From Selaginella tamariscina (lineage: Eukaryota > Streptophyta > Lycopodiopsida > Selaginellales > Selaginellaceae), in the NCBI GenBank assembly GCA_003024785.1, contig PUQB01000523.1, positions 1 to 64,000 on the forward strand: a DNA stretch of 64,000 nucleotides, read 5' to 3'. Below the pieces are notes generated by a model, which did not search any database, was not told where the DNA came from, and was given only the letters and a program-made list of their open reading frames with translations. Shown here piece by piece: positions 12,620-24,734 of the stretch. Position 1 is the first letter of the stretch. Each line of letters begins with the position of its first letter. Made by a program: the position numbers and the translations under genes.

Positions 12620-13490
12620 TTAAGTGAGTAATGAAGCTGGCCTTCTAAGCGCCCAAATCCCCAAGGATACCCAGTAAATTGTCTACACAAATGAGGAATT
12701 GTCAAGTCCCAAATCACGAGGAAGACCTCCAAAACTTTCTCTGAGTGCGACGAAAGGTTACTCAATCATCTTATCACGCATGGTTGATGCCGTTCACTTG
12801 TGGATATCAAAATTTGATGCCGATGAACGAACGCAGACACCTCAGCTATGCTAGTTGTTGTTCATGAAATGGAATTTCATGCTCAAAGTTGCTTAAAAAA
12901 GCCTTTCCTCAACGCCAAACATGTTGCTAAGAGATTAGAGTTTGCAAAGGCATATAAGAATGAAATTGTGGAGGACTGGTGTCATGTCATTTGGACTGAT
13001 GAGTCGTTGCTTGAGATTAGAAAGAATTTTAGACAACAAATCCTAGTATCAATGAGAAGTATAATTCTGATTTTTGGCCCCCTCTATCAAAAGTCGTTGT
13101 ACCTCAATAATGATTTGGAGTGTCTTTGTTGCCAACCAGTGCATATTTTCGACTGCATTTTAAATATATAATTTATAGGGTTTTACATCAAATTATGCAG
13201 ATTTTGCACGCATTATCGACCCAAACAGACAGTTACCATTTGTCTTTGTGACATTGAGAGGTGAATTGCAGTTGGCTTTGTTAAGATTGTGTACGATCCA
13301 GTGTTAGGATCATTCCTTGAGGCCCAAGAAGACGCTACACCTCAATATTGATGGAGGATGAAGCGCTTGTGCACACGAGTAAGGTGACAAAATTTTATAA
13401 ATCCTTCGTAAAGATGGAGTGGCCAACAAACAGTCCAGATCTCAATTTAATGAAGAATGTGTGAAATGCCATGAATAAAAAAATAAAGGT
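12620..13490 (+). pseudogene. Tc1/mariner (DD34E-type) transposase fossil
   Basis: Plus-strand segments in order: a basic GRPPKLS motif near 12715, typical of the linker after the helix-turn-helix; the open frame 12848-13171 with EMEFHAQSCLKKPFLNAKHV, then RLEFAKAYKNEIVEDW and VIWTDES, which holds the first catalytic Asp; then near 13350-13470 MEDEALVHTSKV with the second Asp and WPTNSPDLN followed by MKNV instead of the usual IENVW, so the third acidic residue has become Lys. Stops and frameshifts separate the parts. The layout is that of Tc1-like elements common in fungi and animals rather than the DD39D mariners usual in flowering plants. Terminal repeats not found. Confidence 0.75.
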
Positions 13491-13848
13491 TTGTAAAATA
13501 TATCTTATATATTTAATTATTTTTAACCTTTAAATATTTAAATTTTAATCGAGTTTATTTTTGCTTGTGTAAATATTTAATTTAAAACTAAACATTTGTT
13601 TGATGAAGATGAAGTTTCTTTACATAAAAATATCATGTTATAAAAATCATAGAATTATTTATACCCCATACGGCATCTAAAGGTATTGAGGGCGCATGCA
13701 TGATAATGTAAGATGTTTGTGCATAAACATGAGGTAGATTGGGCATAATAAATTTAAAACTGTTACAGCACGATGTAACATTTTATTAAAAAGTAAGTTT
13801 TTATTTCTAAAATAGATTTTCTTTTAAGTTCTGATTCCAAGTTTAAAA

Positions 13849-13918
<70 letters not shown>
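13849..13918. repeat. (TA)n microsatellite, about 70 bp
   Basis: An almost pure TA run sits inside the right arm. The equivalent place in the left arm (about 7930-7942) has only a short TA run, so the tract grew here after the duplication. Confidence 0.9.
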
Positions 13919-13921
<3 letters not shown>

Positions 13922-14038
13922 CACATGTATTATTAAAACTGTATATATATCTTTTTCTTTATTTTTTGTATTTTATTTATGAATAACATTATTATATATT
14001 ATATCTATGTATACATGTCACATAATTATATGCAATGC

Positions 14039-14070
<32 letters not shown>

Positions 14071-15377
14071 TGGTTGTATATATGTATGTGACATATACAC
14101 AAGGTGCATGTTCATGTGTGTGTGTTTTTTATTTCACTCCGTCTTTTGATTAAAACTCTCTTTTCTCTCTCTCACACACATTCTTAACATGCAACTTTAG
14201 TAAATCATCGCTTGAAAACACATATGACTGCTCACAACATACACATTATGCAATGGGATTGTTCTTTATGCACACACACATAAATGCATATGCATATTGA
14301 CAAGTTTTTTTTTTTTTTTTAATATATATGTATATAATGTGATAGGTTGTTTGTATGCATGTTTGAGTATGTTGCATATATATTATGTGTGTATTTTGTT
14401 AACATATACAAATTTGTGAGATCTCGTAGGTGCACTATGTGAATGAGAGAAATTTATATATACATATTTATTAATTTTGGATACGTTGATACGTGGGATT
14501 TTATCCAAAACATTAATTTTGAACATGTTAATATGCAGGATTTTATCTAAAACATAAAAGGTACAAGATTTTATAGGTTAGATAGTGTGTGTGCATGTGT
14601 GTGAAAGATATTTATATATATGCATATTTATTGACTTTGAACATGTTCAATAACATTATGGAACAAAGGTATGAGATCTTGGAGGTTCAACATGTGTATA
14701 TCTATGTGTGTGTGTGTGTTTGTGTAGTGAGTGAGAGAAAAAATTTTATATACATAAAAATATTGACTTAGATAAGTTGATATGCTCAGGTATATATATA
14801 TTGTATATAATACATATATATATAGATATTTATTTATAAATGTATATGTGAACATTAATCTTTTTATGGAATGTTAATAAAAAAAATTTATATACATTTT
14901 AGTCATTCTAAGATGGATCATCAATTATGTTTGTTACTCCTTAAGTCTTAAGTGATTGTGCTTGGTCCAATAAAGAAACTTATTTATAATCAAGATGTCA
15001 TTATCACTTCTATTAATACTTTAAACAATATATTTATAAAACTTCTGATCAATATGGATGAATACCATGTTGATATTATAATATGCTTTGAAATATTTTA
15101 AAAACATTTAATGCAACACAACAAGCACTACAAAATTACTATGTAAACACTACACAAGCATTATCACATTTTAAATCTTGTAATACATATTATAATTTGT
15201 TATATTACATTATTTTGAAGTTTATTTATTCTATATTAAAAAGTGTAATTGAAACTTCTTAAAATAACTACTATACATGCCCATCGTTGATGGGCCTAAT
15301 TATTTAATAATAATTTATTAAAAAAAACCCATCAGCAATTGAATTAGCTTAATTAACCTATTTTTTTTAATGAATGG

Positions 15378-16224
15378 TTCACACCAGTGTGATTAAATTA
15401 AGTTTTAATTGCACTAATTTAAAAGCTCTAATTTAATGATTTTCCATTCACACCAAAAACTAAACTTAACGGCTAACCATTAACTTTTTTCAACATAAAA
15501 AAGTTAATTTTTCTAATTGTGCTAGGGAACACGATTAAGTTCGTTAGGTTTCATTGGGGTGGAATGGGATCTATGCACCGAGGAGATTGGGGGGCGCCAT
15601 GGAAATGAAGAAAGTTCCCACTGCCGTTCTAGCCTCTTCTAAAAAGTAAGGATTTCCATTTTTTTTCCTTCTAGTTTTGATGATTTTTTTCGGTTTTTTC
15701 TTATAGATAAGTTTGGTCTCTTCAAGCAGGAGATGAAATGTCACCAACTACAGATATTGCCTACGCAACTTGTTTGTTCCACAACTATTTAATAGATGTG
15801 GGAGATACAGATGTTGAAGAAGAGCTCCAAGCTATCCATGAAGCCAAGCAAGCTTAGCAAGCTAGTCAAGTTTAGCCTCCACAAGCTGAAAATCCTTATG
15901 TTCATGATGAAGAAACTGGAGTTGAAATGCATCAAAAACTTTTCAATATCTAGCTTTTACAGTAAGTCCTTTGCTTTTCTTTTATGCTTTCTTTGTTTGA
16001 CTAACTTGTTTGAGTTTTCAGGCCCTGAATAATGAGTGAATCCCTAAGTTTGGTTCTGTTTAATTTAATTCAAATTTAATGAACATGTGGAAATGTAATT
16101 TGATTAAATTTGTTGAATTTAATTTAATGCCTCTTTGTGTGAATGCAAATTAGCAATATTAACCCTTTAAATTAAACATGTGCTAATGTGTTCTAATTTT
16201 AATATTAAATTAAATCAGTGTGAA
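15378..16224 (+). mobile_element. Internally deleted PIF/Harbinger derivative
   Basis: About 850 bp between TTCACACCAGTGTGATTAAA at 15378 and its inverted partner ending at 16224. It keeps both ends and the transposase C-terminal piece (around 15700-15850) but lacks the transposase N-terminus and the SANT/trihelix gene found in the left-arm copy. This is the classic way a non-autonomous, MITE-like family begins. Confidence 0.65.
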
Positions 16225-17222
16225 TGTGACGCAAATTAATTTTGTTGTACCCTAATTTAATCATTGCGAACTTAACCCAATTATAAGTTTGATCCTTAAC
16301 CCTCGAGCTTGAAAGATTAACTTATATTTGATGGCCTTAACCTAATTGTTATATTAATGTTGCATCCCTAACTTAATTATTATCCTTAATTTGGTGAGTT
16401 TATTAAGTTAGACTGTTATTCTTAACCTATATGTCTAAATTCCGCATTTGTAACCTTGTGAGTTTATCTTTAGCTTAAATCCCTCATTAACCTAGTGAAT
16501 TTATCCTTAAGCTATTAGGTTTACCCATGCATGCATATTAAATGACACTTAACCTAGTTGTTGAATTTATCCCTAAACCCTAAACCTTGTTATTAACTTT
16601 AACATGACCAAGTTGAACTCTTAACCAAAATCCTTAACTTAAGTTATATCTTGAACCTAGTTGTTATCCTTCATATTGTGAATTTACTTTTAACCTAATT
16701 ATTATTTTTAATATAATGAGTTTATCACTAAACATCCATGTCATATATGCCATATATAGTCGTGCATGACTCATGTAACTATAATAATGCCATATGGGTT
16801 TAGAATTTAAAATGGATGTTGATGAGGTTTAACGAGCCCAATAATGCCATGTGGATTTAGGATTTAAGGTGGCTATTGATTAGGGAGTTTACTTTTTTTT
16901 TTTACGAAATTACCATGTGTGTGCACATGATGGGTTTATTTTAATGAATTTTTGTAAAAATGTAAATGCATAATTAATTTATGAATTTTTTTATTTTTTA
17001 CCATTAGGGATACATGATTTTTTAAGATTGATCTGTGAATGAACAATATTACCACGGTTTTTGTTGCGGCTGAGTGTGGATGAACAATATGAGTACCAAG
17101 GTTTTTGTTGTGGCTAATCATAGATGAATAGTGAGGGTTGGGTGAATATGAAGTGGAAGGATCACAATGTTTTTGATTTCAAATGATTATAGAGAGAAAA
17201 TCGGGTATGTGAGAGTCCAAGG

Positions 17223-17417
17223 ATGTTGGATATTAGAGCAAAGATTGATGAAGACAAAAATCTAGCTCTTGGGGATCATGAGTTACTTAGAATATCTAAA
17301 GCTGCAAGTGCACTAGCATTTGAAGTTGCAAGTGGACTAGCAGGTGATGTTCTTTTTCAAGCAAATGATGCTGTAAATGATAAACTAGATAAAGAAATAA
17401 CTGAGAATCTTAGGTAA
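17223..17417 (+). pseudogene. Conserved exon of unknown gene (duplicate of 2850-3010)
   Basis: A 64-residue open frame reads LALGDHELLRISKAASALAF, then EVASGLAGDVLFQANDAVND, and runs straight into a GT-like end (AGGTAAAT near 17413). A following segment (about 17465-17600) has WKAAGFLDKF-like residues but is broken. The frame is cleaner than its left-arm partner. The composition suggests an alpha-helical, alanine-rich region. No family recognised. Confidence 0.45.
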
Positions 17418-17749
17418 ATATTTTTTGTAGTTGAGACGTGTGTGACTTGTTTAAATATTTTTTAGGCTACAATCCAAACTTATTACAAGGCGTTCGATAT
17501 AAAGACATAGATGTGTAAATGCATCGCTTAAGTGAGTCTTGGAAAGCTGCTGGTTTTTTGGATAAATTCTAACTTGCCTTTAAAGATGTGGACGACGAGG
17601 CAAAGTTCCAGATACTATGGCAAGTGTGATGTTGTGAAGGGAATAGGCTCTGAAGACATGCTCCACAACTTTAAAGCCCACTTGAGAGGGAGAAGGTTTG
17701 GGAAGAAGAAGACTTCTAGAAAGCAGATAAAATCTTGGCCCACATAGTG

Positions 17750-18960
17750 GTGGGTAACGAGTTTCATGAGGTTCTAGAGACTCATACAATGATGAGAAGT
17801 GGGCAGAATAAATAGAAGTCCGTCATGTTTTAGATAGTTTGCTCCAAGATGATGAACAAGAACAGACTAAAGTGGAAAACAATGTTCTGGTCAAAGGAAA
17901 AGTTGTGGCAAAGTCATCTCTCTTATTAGCCAACTCAATGGGAACCCTTGGTTATCAAAAGATAGGCTTATAAGGGTGAGGTCACGAAGGGCTTGCTAGT
18001 GTTCATTGTTGGAATCACAAGTAAAATTGCAATCGAGGAAAGATATTTGGAGCAGATTTGTAGTGGTCCAATCACTGGACCTCCTCCTTTCCTAACTCGG
18101 CATCCACCACCTGAACTTGAATTCATTGTCAATTTAGGCACATAGCAATTCGATGTCCATCCTTACCATAGTATAAACACAAGTTTGCTTGAAGACGTCG
18201 TTGTCGCTCGACTTGTGTTAGTGGCCCTTGTGGTCAAAGAACATCCATTTGCATCGGTTCGATGTTAGAAAATAGAGTGGTTGATGGCTCTTGCATTATT
18301 AGAGTTGGAGTATGAAATACTTGCTCAAAAAGTCAATTGTCACAATGACTGCCTAAACAATAGCTTTGTTTAGAGAATCTAGGTACTCAAGAGTGAGCAG
18401 GAGATCCTTGACATCGTCATGAAGACTTTCCATGAATTGATTCGGGTAGTGTTGTTCCAATTGATGTCGCATGAAAGTAAGTGAAAATCAGAAGCATATT
18501 TGAATGTTGCACGAGAACCTTGTCATAGTCATCAAAGCTTGGCTATCACTATGCGTTCATGATCAAGATTGCTGAAAGTAGCTTCAAAGGTTTAGAAAAA
18601 TGTATCCCATGATTTCTAGAGTGGTGAGTCCTTCTCAAGTAAAGGTGTAAACCACTTCAAAGCTGCATCAGTGAGGAGTGTGCCTACAAGACCCACTTGT
18701 GCTGTAGCTGTAGGATACATGTGCAGGTGCAAGTGAAAGACTAGCTGATTTGATTCCTAAAACCCCAAAATTGTGACTTTGATCTATCAAACTTAGCTGG
18801 TAGGCTAACTTTTGGTTCTAAAACCTGTGATGAAGATGACTATTGTTGTAGATCATGTTGCAGTGATTTATTTTTAAGCTGTAGCTATTAAAACTGTTGC
18901 ACAAGGAGTTTTGCATCGATGGAAGAATATTAAGAAACTTGAAAGCTTGAAACCAAAGAA
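17750..18960 (-). pseudogene. Rotted Ty3/gypsy gag
   Basis: Reading the minus strand from about 18760: LHMYPTATAQVGLVGTLLTD, then AALKWFTPLLEKDSPL, then a TFEATFSNLDHER segment, which together form a retrotransposon gag capsid domain. Further left, near 18240-18140, RRLQANLCLYYGKDGHRIAM then C is a zinc knuckle with one Cys changed to Tyr. Multiple stops make it inactive. Its presumed 5' LTR lies at 18950-19264. The left end abuts the inverted-repeat arm. Confidence 0.6.
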
Positions 18961-19264
18961 TAGAGAAGTATTCCAATTCAAACTGTCAAGAACCTAGCCA
19001 AGAAGACATGAAACAAACTGTATTATAGAAATCGGAATAAACCAAGAGGCTTAGCTCTTAAATTAGCGTTGAACTAGAATGTTTAACCCTGATCATGTCC
19101 ACCTTTATATATTATAAGAGAAGCCAAATATGGACTTAGATAATTTAGTGACCCTTATTCATATCCCTATCCTTATCCTAGACTTGGCTAATTTTAATAA
19201 TTCTTATCCATATCCTTACCCTATATCCTTATTCTTATTTGTATCCATATCCGTGTGACAAAGT
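18950..19264 (-). mobile_element. LTR-like end of the minus-strand gypsy remnant
   Basis: On the minus strand it begins TGTGATGATATGAC, contains a TATA-type ataatatataaagg about two thirds in, and is followed by TTTGGTTTCAAGC, resembling a mutated tRNA primer site, just before the gag remnant. It also cuts the outer part of the LTR of LARD A: the equivalent LTR in LARD B continues for about 400 bp more. Boundaries are approximate. Confidence 0.4.
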
Positions 19265-20677
19265 CATATCATCACACCTGCTAATGAGCTTAGGTTGTTC
19301 AACCACTGGATCGCAATAAAACACCCCTTAGCTAAGTGTGCCAATAGCACATTTAGTTACAATACCTAACCTCCCTTGAGCCGATGCCCAATGCTTAACA
19401 CCTTGATGTGAACACAAGCATGGCTGCTTGCTAAAGTATCCAACCCCTTGGCATTAAGCCCATGAGGCAACCCCAAGGGGTGTGCCTTAGGTGTTAACCT
19501 AGTGTCACATCTTCATATGACAATGTTTCCCAAGATGTGGGTAGCTCCTCAGATTCAAGAGTTACATGTGGTGCCACGAATATGACTCACAAATGCCAAC
19601 TTTAGAACCCTTATGTGAACCCTTAGGAACTTGGTAAAAAAGAATCTATCACCAAGATCCCACGCTCACAATTGGATAAGAACACAGATGTGCCCTACTT
19701 AGTTGTGAAGTGTTACTTCTAGCTTAACGTGGAGGAGAAGGTTGGAGACATGCCTCAATCTCTAACCCTTAAAATGTACACTTCAACAAAACTTCATAGG
19801 CACAATGATTGTCAAAATTGGTTTTAAACCATGGTTTCACTATTCATGAATAGTAAAACCAAAATTTAGGGTATAATATATATATAAATTAATACTATAT
19901 ATTCATAATATTAAAGAATATAAAATTTAATTTATGTATTTTATATAATTGAAGATCATCAAAAATCATTATATATATTGAGTTAATTCTTTTAATTTAA
20001 GCCATTGTGATTTTTTTGGTGGTCTAGGTCATGGTCTAAATCAATTTTGTCAATCTATGCAAGCATGAATTCATCAACATTAAGGGTAGGCTACCCTAAA
20101 GGTGGGATGTACCTTTATCGTTTGGAAGTTGAGACATCATAATAGAGAGTTGTGCCTTAATGACATAAGTTAGATCTTGTATAAGTAAAAGAATAATGAG
20201 TTCAATTATGAACCCAAAAACTTTCATTTCATATCCTATTTAATATATGTGACAGCCCCCCTCATTTTCCTATTTTGTAAAATGAGCTAGCGCGGAATAT
20301 CATTTCCAATAGGAATATACTTAGCAAGTTTAACCTAACAACCCATCGACTCATAAACCTAACTTAAAGGGTTTAGGATATGGGGTCAGGGCAAACCTAA
20401 GTGTGCTTCTACCCATATTTGACATGCCAAAACTCACCAAAAACTAACAAATAACTCAACTGGGACATGGAAAATGAGGGCAAGAGTTTTTTAAATAGAA
20501 GTTAACTTCGTCTAGAGTTTCTTACAAATACTTAATGACACTCGGCCATACCATCACTAAATACCCAAGTGTAGTAAGTGGCCTGTTTCCTCAACATCTA
20601 GAGCTTATCAATATAGTTCAGTAAGTAATAATAATCAACGTTCAAAATAAAGAGGAGTCATAATAAAAACTATGACA
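19265..20677 (-). repeat. 3' LTR of LARD A (outer end truncated)
   Basis: The inner edge ends in ctatgaca at 20677 (TGTCATAG on the element's strand). This LTR contains about 650 bp absent from the right LTR of the same element, the same asymmetry as in LARD B. It is interrupted by a 249-bp MITE at 19807-20055. Confidence 0.65.
19807..20055. mobile_element. MITE, 249 bp, inserted in LARD A
   Basis: Ends are inverted copies: gattgtcaaaattggtttta at the left and the inverse of gattgacaaaattgatttag at the right, about 28 bp with a few mismatches. The equivalent position in LARD B (near 31240) lacks it. The interior is AT-rich and non-coding. The target duplication is unclear, so the superfamily is open. 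Confidence 0.65.
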
Positions 20678-20691
20678 CACTCTCCCCCTTT
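20678..20691 (-). promoter_or_regulatory. Polypurine tract of LARD A
   Basis: On the element's strand AAAGGGGGAGAGTG lies directly before TGTCATAG of the 3' LTR, where second-strand DNA synthesis is primed. The same tract, slightly altered, is at 31734-31746 in LARD B. Confidence 0.75.
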
Positions 20692-21639
20692 GAAAATGTT
20701 AACGTCCTCGTTGACAAATAACTCTAACTTCAGGATTAAATAATGCTAAAAAAAATTAACCAAAATTAACATATCACTCTATGTGGAGTTCACATAATTT
20801 TCATTATCTCCTTGCATTACACAAAACCAAGTATTTCGAAACCGTTGTTCATTGAGTTATAAACTCAATTGCCGAAGGCACCACCTGCAAAATGAAATTA
20901 CCTAGAAACCTTTGCATGTTTGCAAAGTCTATCACCTGAGACAAACAACATAATGGTTAATTTTTTTACTTAATTAGAATTTATATTAGAGGCTTTTAGT
21001 TAATGTTAACTATCGACTCCTAAGTTAATAAAAAATAAAGCCTTGCTTTAATCTTAACTTTTAAACACACTTGATAACCCTATTGTCAAGTGCACAATAA
21101 ACAATTTGAGTTCATCTCAAATATTGAATTCAATACCTTCAAGTTTCTTTGATTTTCTAATGATTCCACATGTCCATGTGTATGTTATTATAACCTCACA
21201 TTTTTGCATCCCTCAGTGTCTCTCATTACCCTTATATAAAGGTCTATTACTATACCTATCCCCCATTAGTGTATAACTACGCCAGACTAAGTATGAGACT
21301 TTTATCGAAATCAAGCTCTTTTTCAATATGAGAGTACTATTCCCGAAACCATAACATGTTCTTTATGGCTACACACATGTATACAACAAGGTTTCGTCAA
21401 CCTAAAATTAGCCCATCCACTTGGTGTGTCTTTGACATAACTTCCTTTCTAATGGGAATTAAATTTAGCTCAAATTTGCTACCAAGTGTCATAACACTAC
21501 CATTTGTCTTTCGCAACTGACTTTGTACTCTTTTAAAACACCAACCAATTCAAGGAACAAACATAAGCTAAAATATCTTTTTATTAAACTAATGTGGACA
21601 CCAAGAAACTTAGCCTATATCTAGTGCATTAACTAGGGT

Positions 21640-21925
21640 CATTGAGAACATTCCCATATGAGAATGGTCCATGTGGAGTGGCCGTAATATGGCCCATAAA
21701 ATAGAATATTCCATAAAAAGGCGGGGAGTATGGCTCATATAATAGAATATTCCATAATAAAAGTCATATATTCACTAAGTCCATATGTGGCTAATGGCTA
21801 TGGCCCATGGCACATTACTATCCCGTGTGGTACGGTGGGGCACGGTGTACCATTCCAAAAATACACTCCCAAGCCCTGGAATGCCAAACTTGGTGACCCT
21901 AGCCTCAACTAGCAATCTCTAAATA
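21640..21925. other. Extra block inside LARD A, absent from LARD B
   Basis: LARD A has about 285 bp here (containing two copies of aatagaatattccata and a GC-richer part near 21830-21880) that is missing at the matching point of LARD B near 32690. It is either an insertion in A or a deletion in B. No clear terminal repeats. Confidence 0.4.
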
Positions 21926-24720
21926 TTACGTGTCTTAGTTGACCAGTTCTTATTGTACTTATTCCCCAAAGAGCAGAACAATTAAATTCATTCAATAATT
22001 TTTAACTCCTTATTTCACTAATTTCAAAACTTAATTTCCACAATAAGAGTTTCTTGAACTCGTAATATTACACATTTTATAACATTATATTCATTTTCAA
22101 CTCTCTCAAATTATCATGTAAATGTTCCCCAACACTATTAACATTTCTACTAATTCAAGCAACTAGTGTGTTTTTGATAAGCACCTTTAAAACTAATCCC
22201 ATTTAATGAAAATTTGCATCTTTAATATCGATACGTATATGAATTAACTTTGCATTTAATATCGATACATATTAAATTAAGTTAATATATTGTATATTAA
22301 AGAGCTAACGTATATCAATTAACTTTTGAATCCCAAATTTTTTGATAAGTTGTTACATTTAATGGATATGACTTTATAATTATATCAATTCATCGAAATG
22401 CAAGGGTTGTATTATGAATATGATTTAGTTAAAATGAACTAAATTTTAGTTTTAAGATGAAAATATATGCTACTTCAATATTTTGTTCAAAGACTAAGAG
22501 GAATCATGAACAATGTTCAGTTCATCTAATTGATTTAGTAAGATGCTATTCTCCACACTAATGTTATCATGACACTGAAGTGTCACACTAACTTCATGTT
22601 TTAGTTATATTTTATAATTCAACAAACTCCCTAAACATAAATAAAATATTTAGTTCAATACGTTGAACTAACATACACTATTCAATTTAGACACGTAATA
22701 CCATAAAGTACCACATTGTTCCCCAAGCAATGTATTAAAAAATTCTTTCTCATTTCTCAACTAATTTGAAGACCGCGTTTTAGGCTACAACACTAAAGTA
22801 CTATTTTACTAAAAGTGTTAAATTTAAATCCCTCTTTTGAGTCTTTTTATCTCATCATTATGGCCACCCCATGTGATCATAACTAGTCTCAATATTGAGT
22901 GTTTCAATCTCAATATTAAACAGATATTATACTATAGTCATTTTTAATTAATCTTAAAAAAACTATCATAAATAAAAAAGTTCATATTCTCTAACCGAAT
23001 ATCAAACTATACAAGGAACTTTGGATCACAATCATGAAGAAGGAATACCATCTTCTTAAGCTAATTTAATCGTATTTTCATGGATATTAAATTGAACTCA
23101 AGGAACATCATTAATCCTTAAGATAAAATTGACAATAAACCCAAGGAACACCATCAAACTTACATACTTTGTATGTTCTTAAGTACGCATATTTGCGACC
23201 ATGATGCAGAGTCAAGAAACCGACTTTTTGAATAACAATATCGAAACTAACACCAACTTCTAAATCCAATATCGACTTAACTAAAAAGGTACATGCACCA
23301 AAACCTCCATAAACTCAAACGTTCCCACATTATGAAATGTAATCAAAGTATTATCCGATGTTTGTAATATTTTAATAACACTAGTTGTAAGTAACATTAG
23401 GTGGAATAGTTTGTTAAATTCAAGTCACTTGATTTGGACAAGTACAACTTGAAACCTTAGTTAATTGTAAGTGTGTACTATATATTCAAGTTAGCTAGCT
23501 TGACTAACTTGATTATGGAGTTGTTTCATGTGAGATCATAAAAAGGTGATAAATAATAATTTATGGCAATAGAGGGATTTAATATTGCATTCTTATCAAT
23601 GCACTTTTTAGGTAGATGATGCAATCTTTCAGAAATAGAAATGTTGAAAACATACATTTACATTTTTAGTCTATTGAGTATAAGAAGACTTGCATAATGA
23701 AGGCATTCGACGCACACTTATGCATTTCATTATTAACTCTTTAAACTTGAAATTTGTAATGTTATTCATAATGTGAGGATTAATTAACATTAAGTTGAGG
23801 ATTTCCACTTTGCTCAAAAACTAAGTAAAAAAACGTACTAGTTTTATTAAGTATGTTGAGAATGTGGATATTTGAACCAATTGCTTAACATATTCATCAT
23901 ATGTTAATACCTAACTTTCCATTGTATTATAAGTTCAACACTATAGTTTGTTTTCTTGAGTTACACGCTTGAAATATGCACTAAAGTAAGAACTCATTCC
24001 GCAATTTAGATCAGAATGTAGTGTTCATTCTTATGTTTGAATATGCTTTCTTTTTTTAAGTTCAAAGATGCACATTTGAACATAACTCTTTCCCTATTTA
24101 AATACTATTGCCAAAATCAATATTGAATCTTGATCTAAGTCAAAACTTAATGGACAGTATCATGTTCCCAATTTCATATACCTTAAGAAAAAGAAAAATT
24201 TTCAATAAGGTGCAGACTTAACATATCACATGATCCACTTCATAAGACTTAGTTTATAAATTAAAACAAATTAATGTCTTGTAAAAGTGTAAACTAACTT
24301 TCACAAATATAAGATAAAGTAACATAAACAACTGTAAGGTAAACTGACTTGAAGAATTATAAAGTAACTTAGATAACAGTAAGGTAAAGTAACTTATCAA
24401 AGGTAAAGTAACTTATACAATGGTAAGGTAAAATAACTTGGCATGGACTTGGAAGTTTCCTTCTAGTGCCACTTTGGATACTAGAGTTTAAAATTCACAC
24501 CCACTTACCAAGTAGATGTTTTTTAAAGAGTTATAAATCTCAAAACCAACTCTTCATGTAGAATTCAAACATATTAGCCGAAAGTGATAGAGTACCTAAA
24601 ACTAAATTAAACCTTAAAACACATTACAACCCGAAAATGATAGAGTACTTTAAAAACTTAAAACTAACTAAACCTTAAAACACATTATAACTTTAGATAA
24701 TCTACTGACTGTAAAAATAA

Positions 24721-24733
24721 GCTCTAATACCAA
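24721..24733 (-). promoter_or_regulatory. tRNA primer binding site of LARD A
   Basis: The element's strand reads TTGGTATTAGAGC next to the LTR end; the intact family member at 59802-59813 has TGGTATCAGAGC, complementary to the 3' end of initiator-Met tRNA. One C to T change separates them. Confidence 0.75.
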
Positions 24734-24734
24734 T

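Larger units (their letters stand above)
13669..17687 (+). repeat. Right arm of the large inverted duplication
   Basis: Matches 2545-8118 in reverse orientation. It is about 4.0 kb because it lacks the block equal to 4393-6158 of the left arm. The loss joins CCTCT to TTCTAAAAAG at 15633-15640; both parental edges carry CTCT, so the break was sealed at microhomology. The inner side begins with tacggcatc at 13669, and the outer homology fades at about 17687, just before a rotted gypsy gag. Confidence 0.85.

Noticed and set aside
12385-12627. 80-codon plus-strand frame before the Tc1 fossil
   Set aside because: No recognisable motif and AT-rich codon use equal to the intergenic DNA.
13849-13918. 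(TA)n run as a transposon target or origin
   Set aside because: Plain microsatellite growth explains it; the left arm has a short version.
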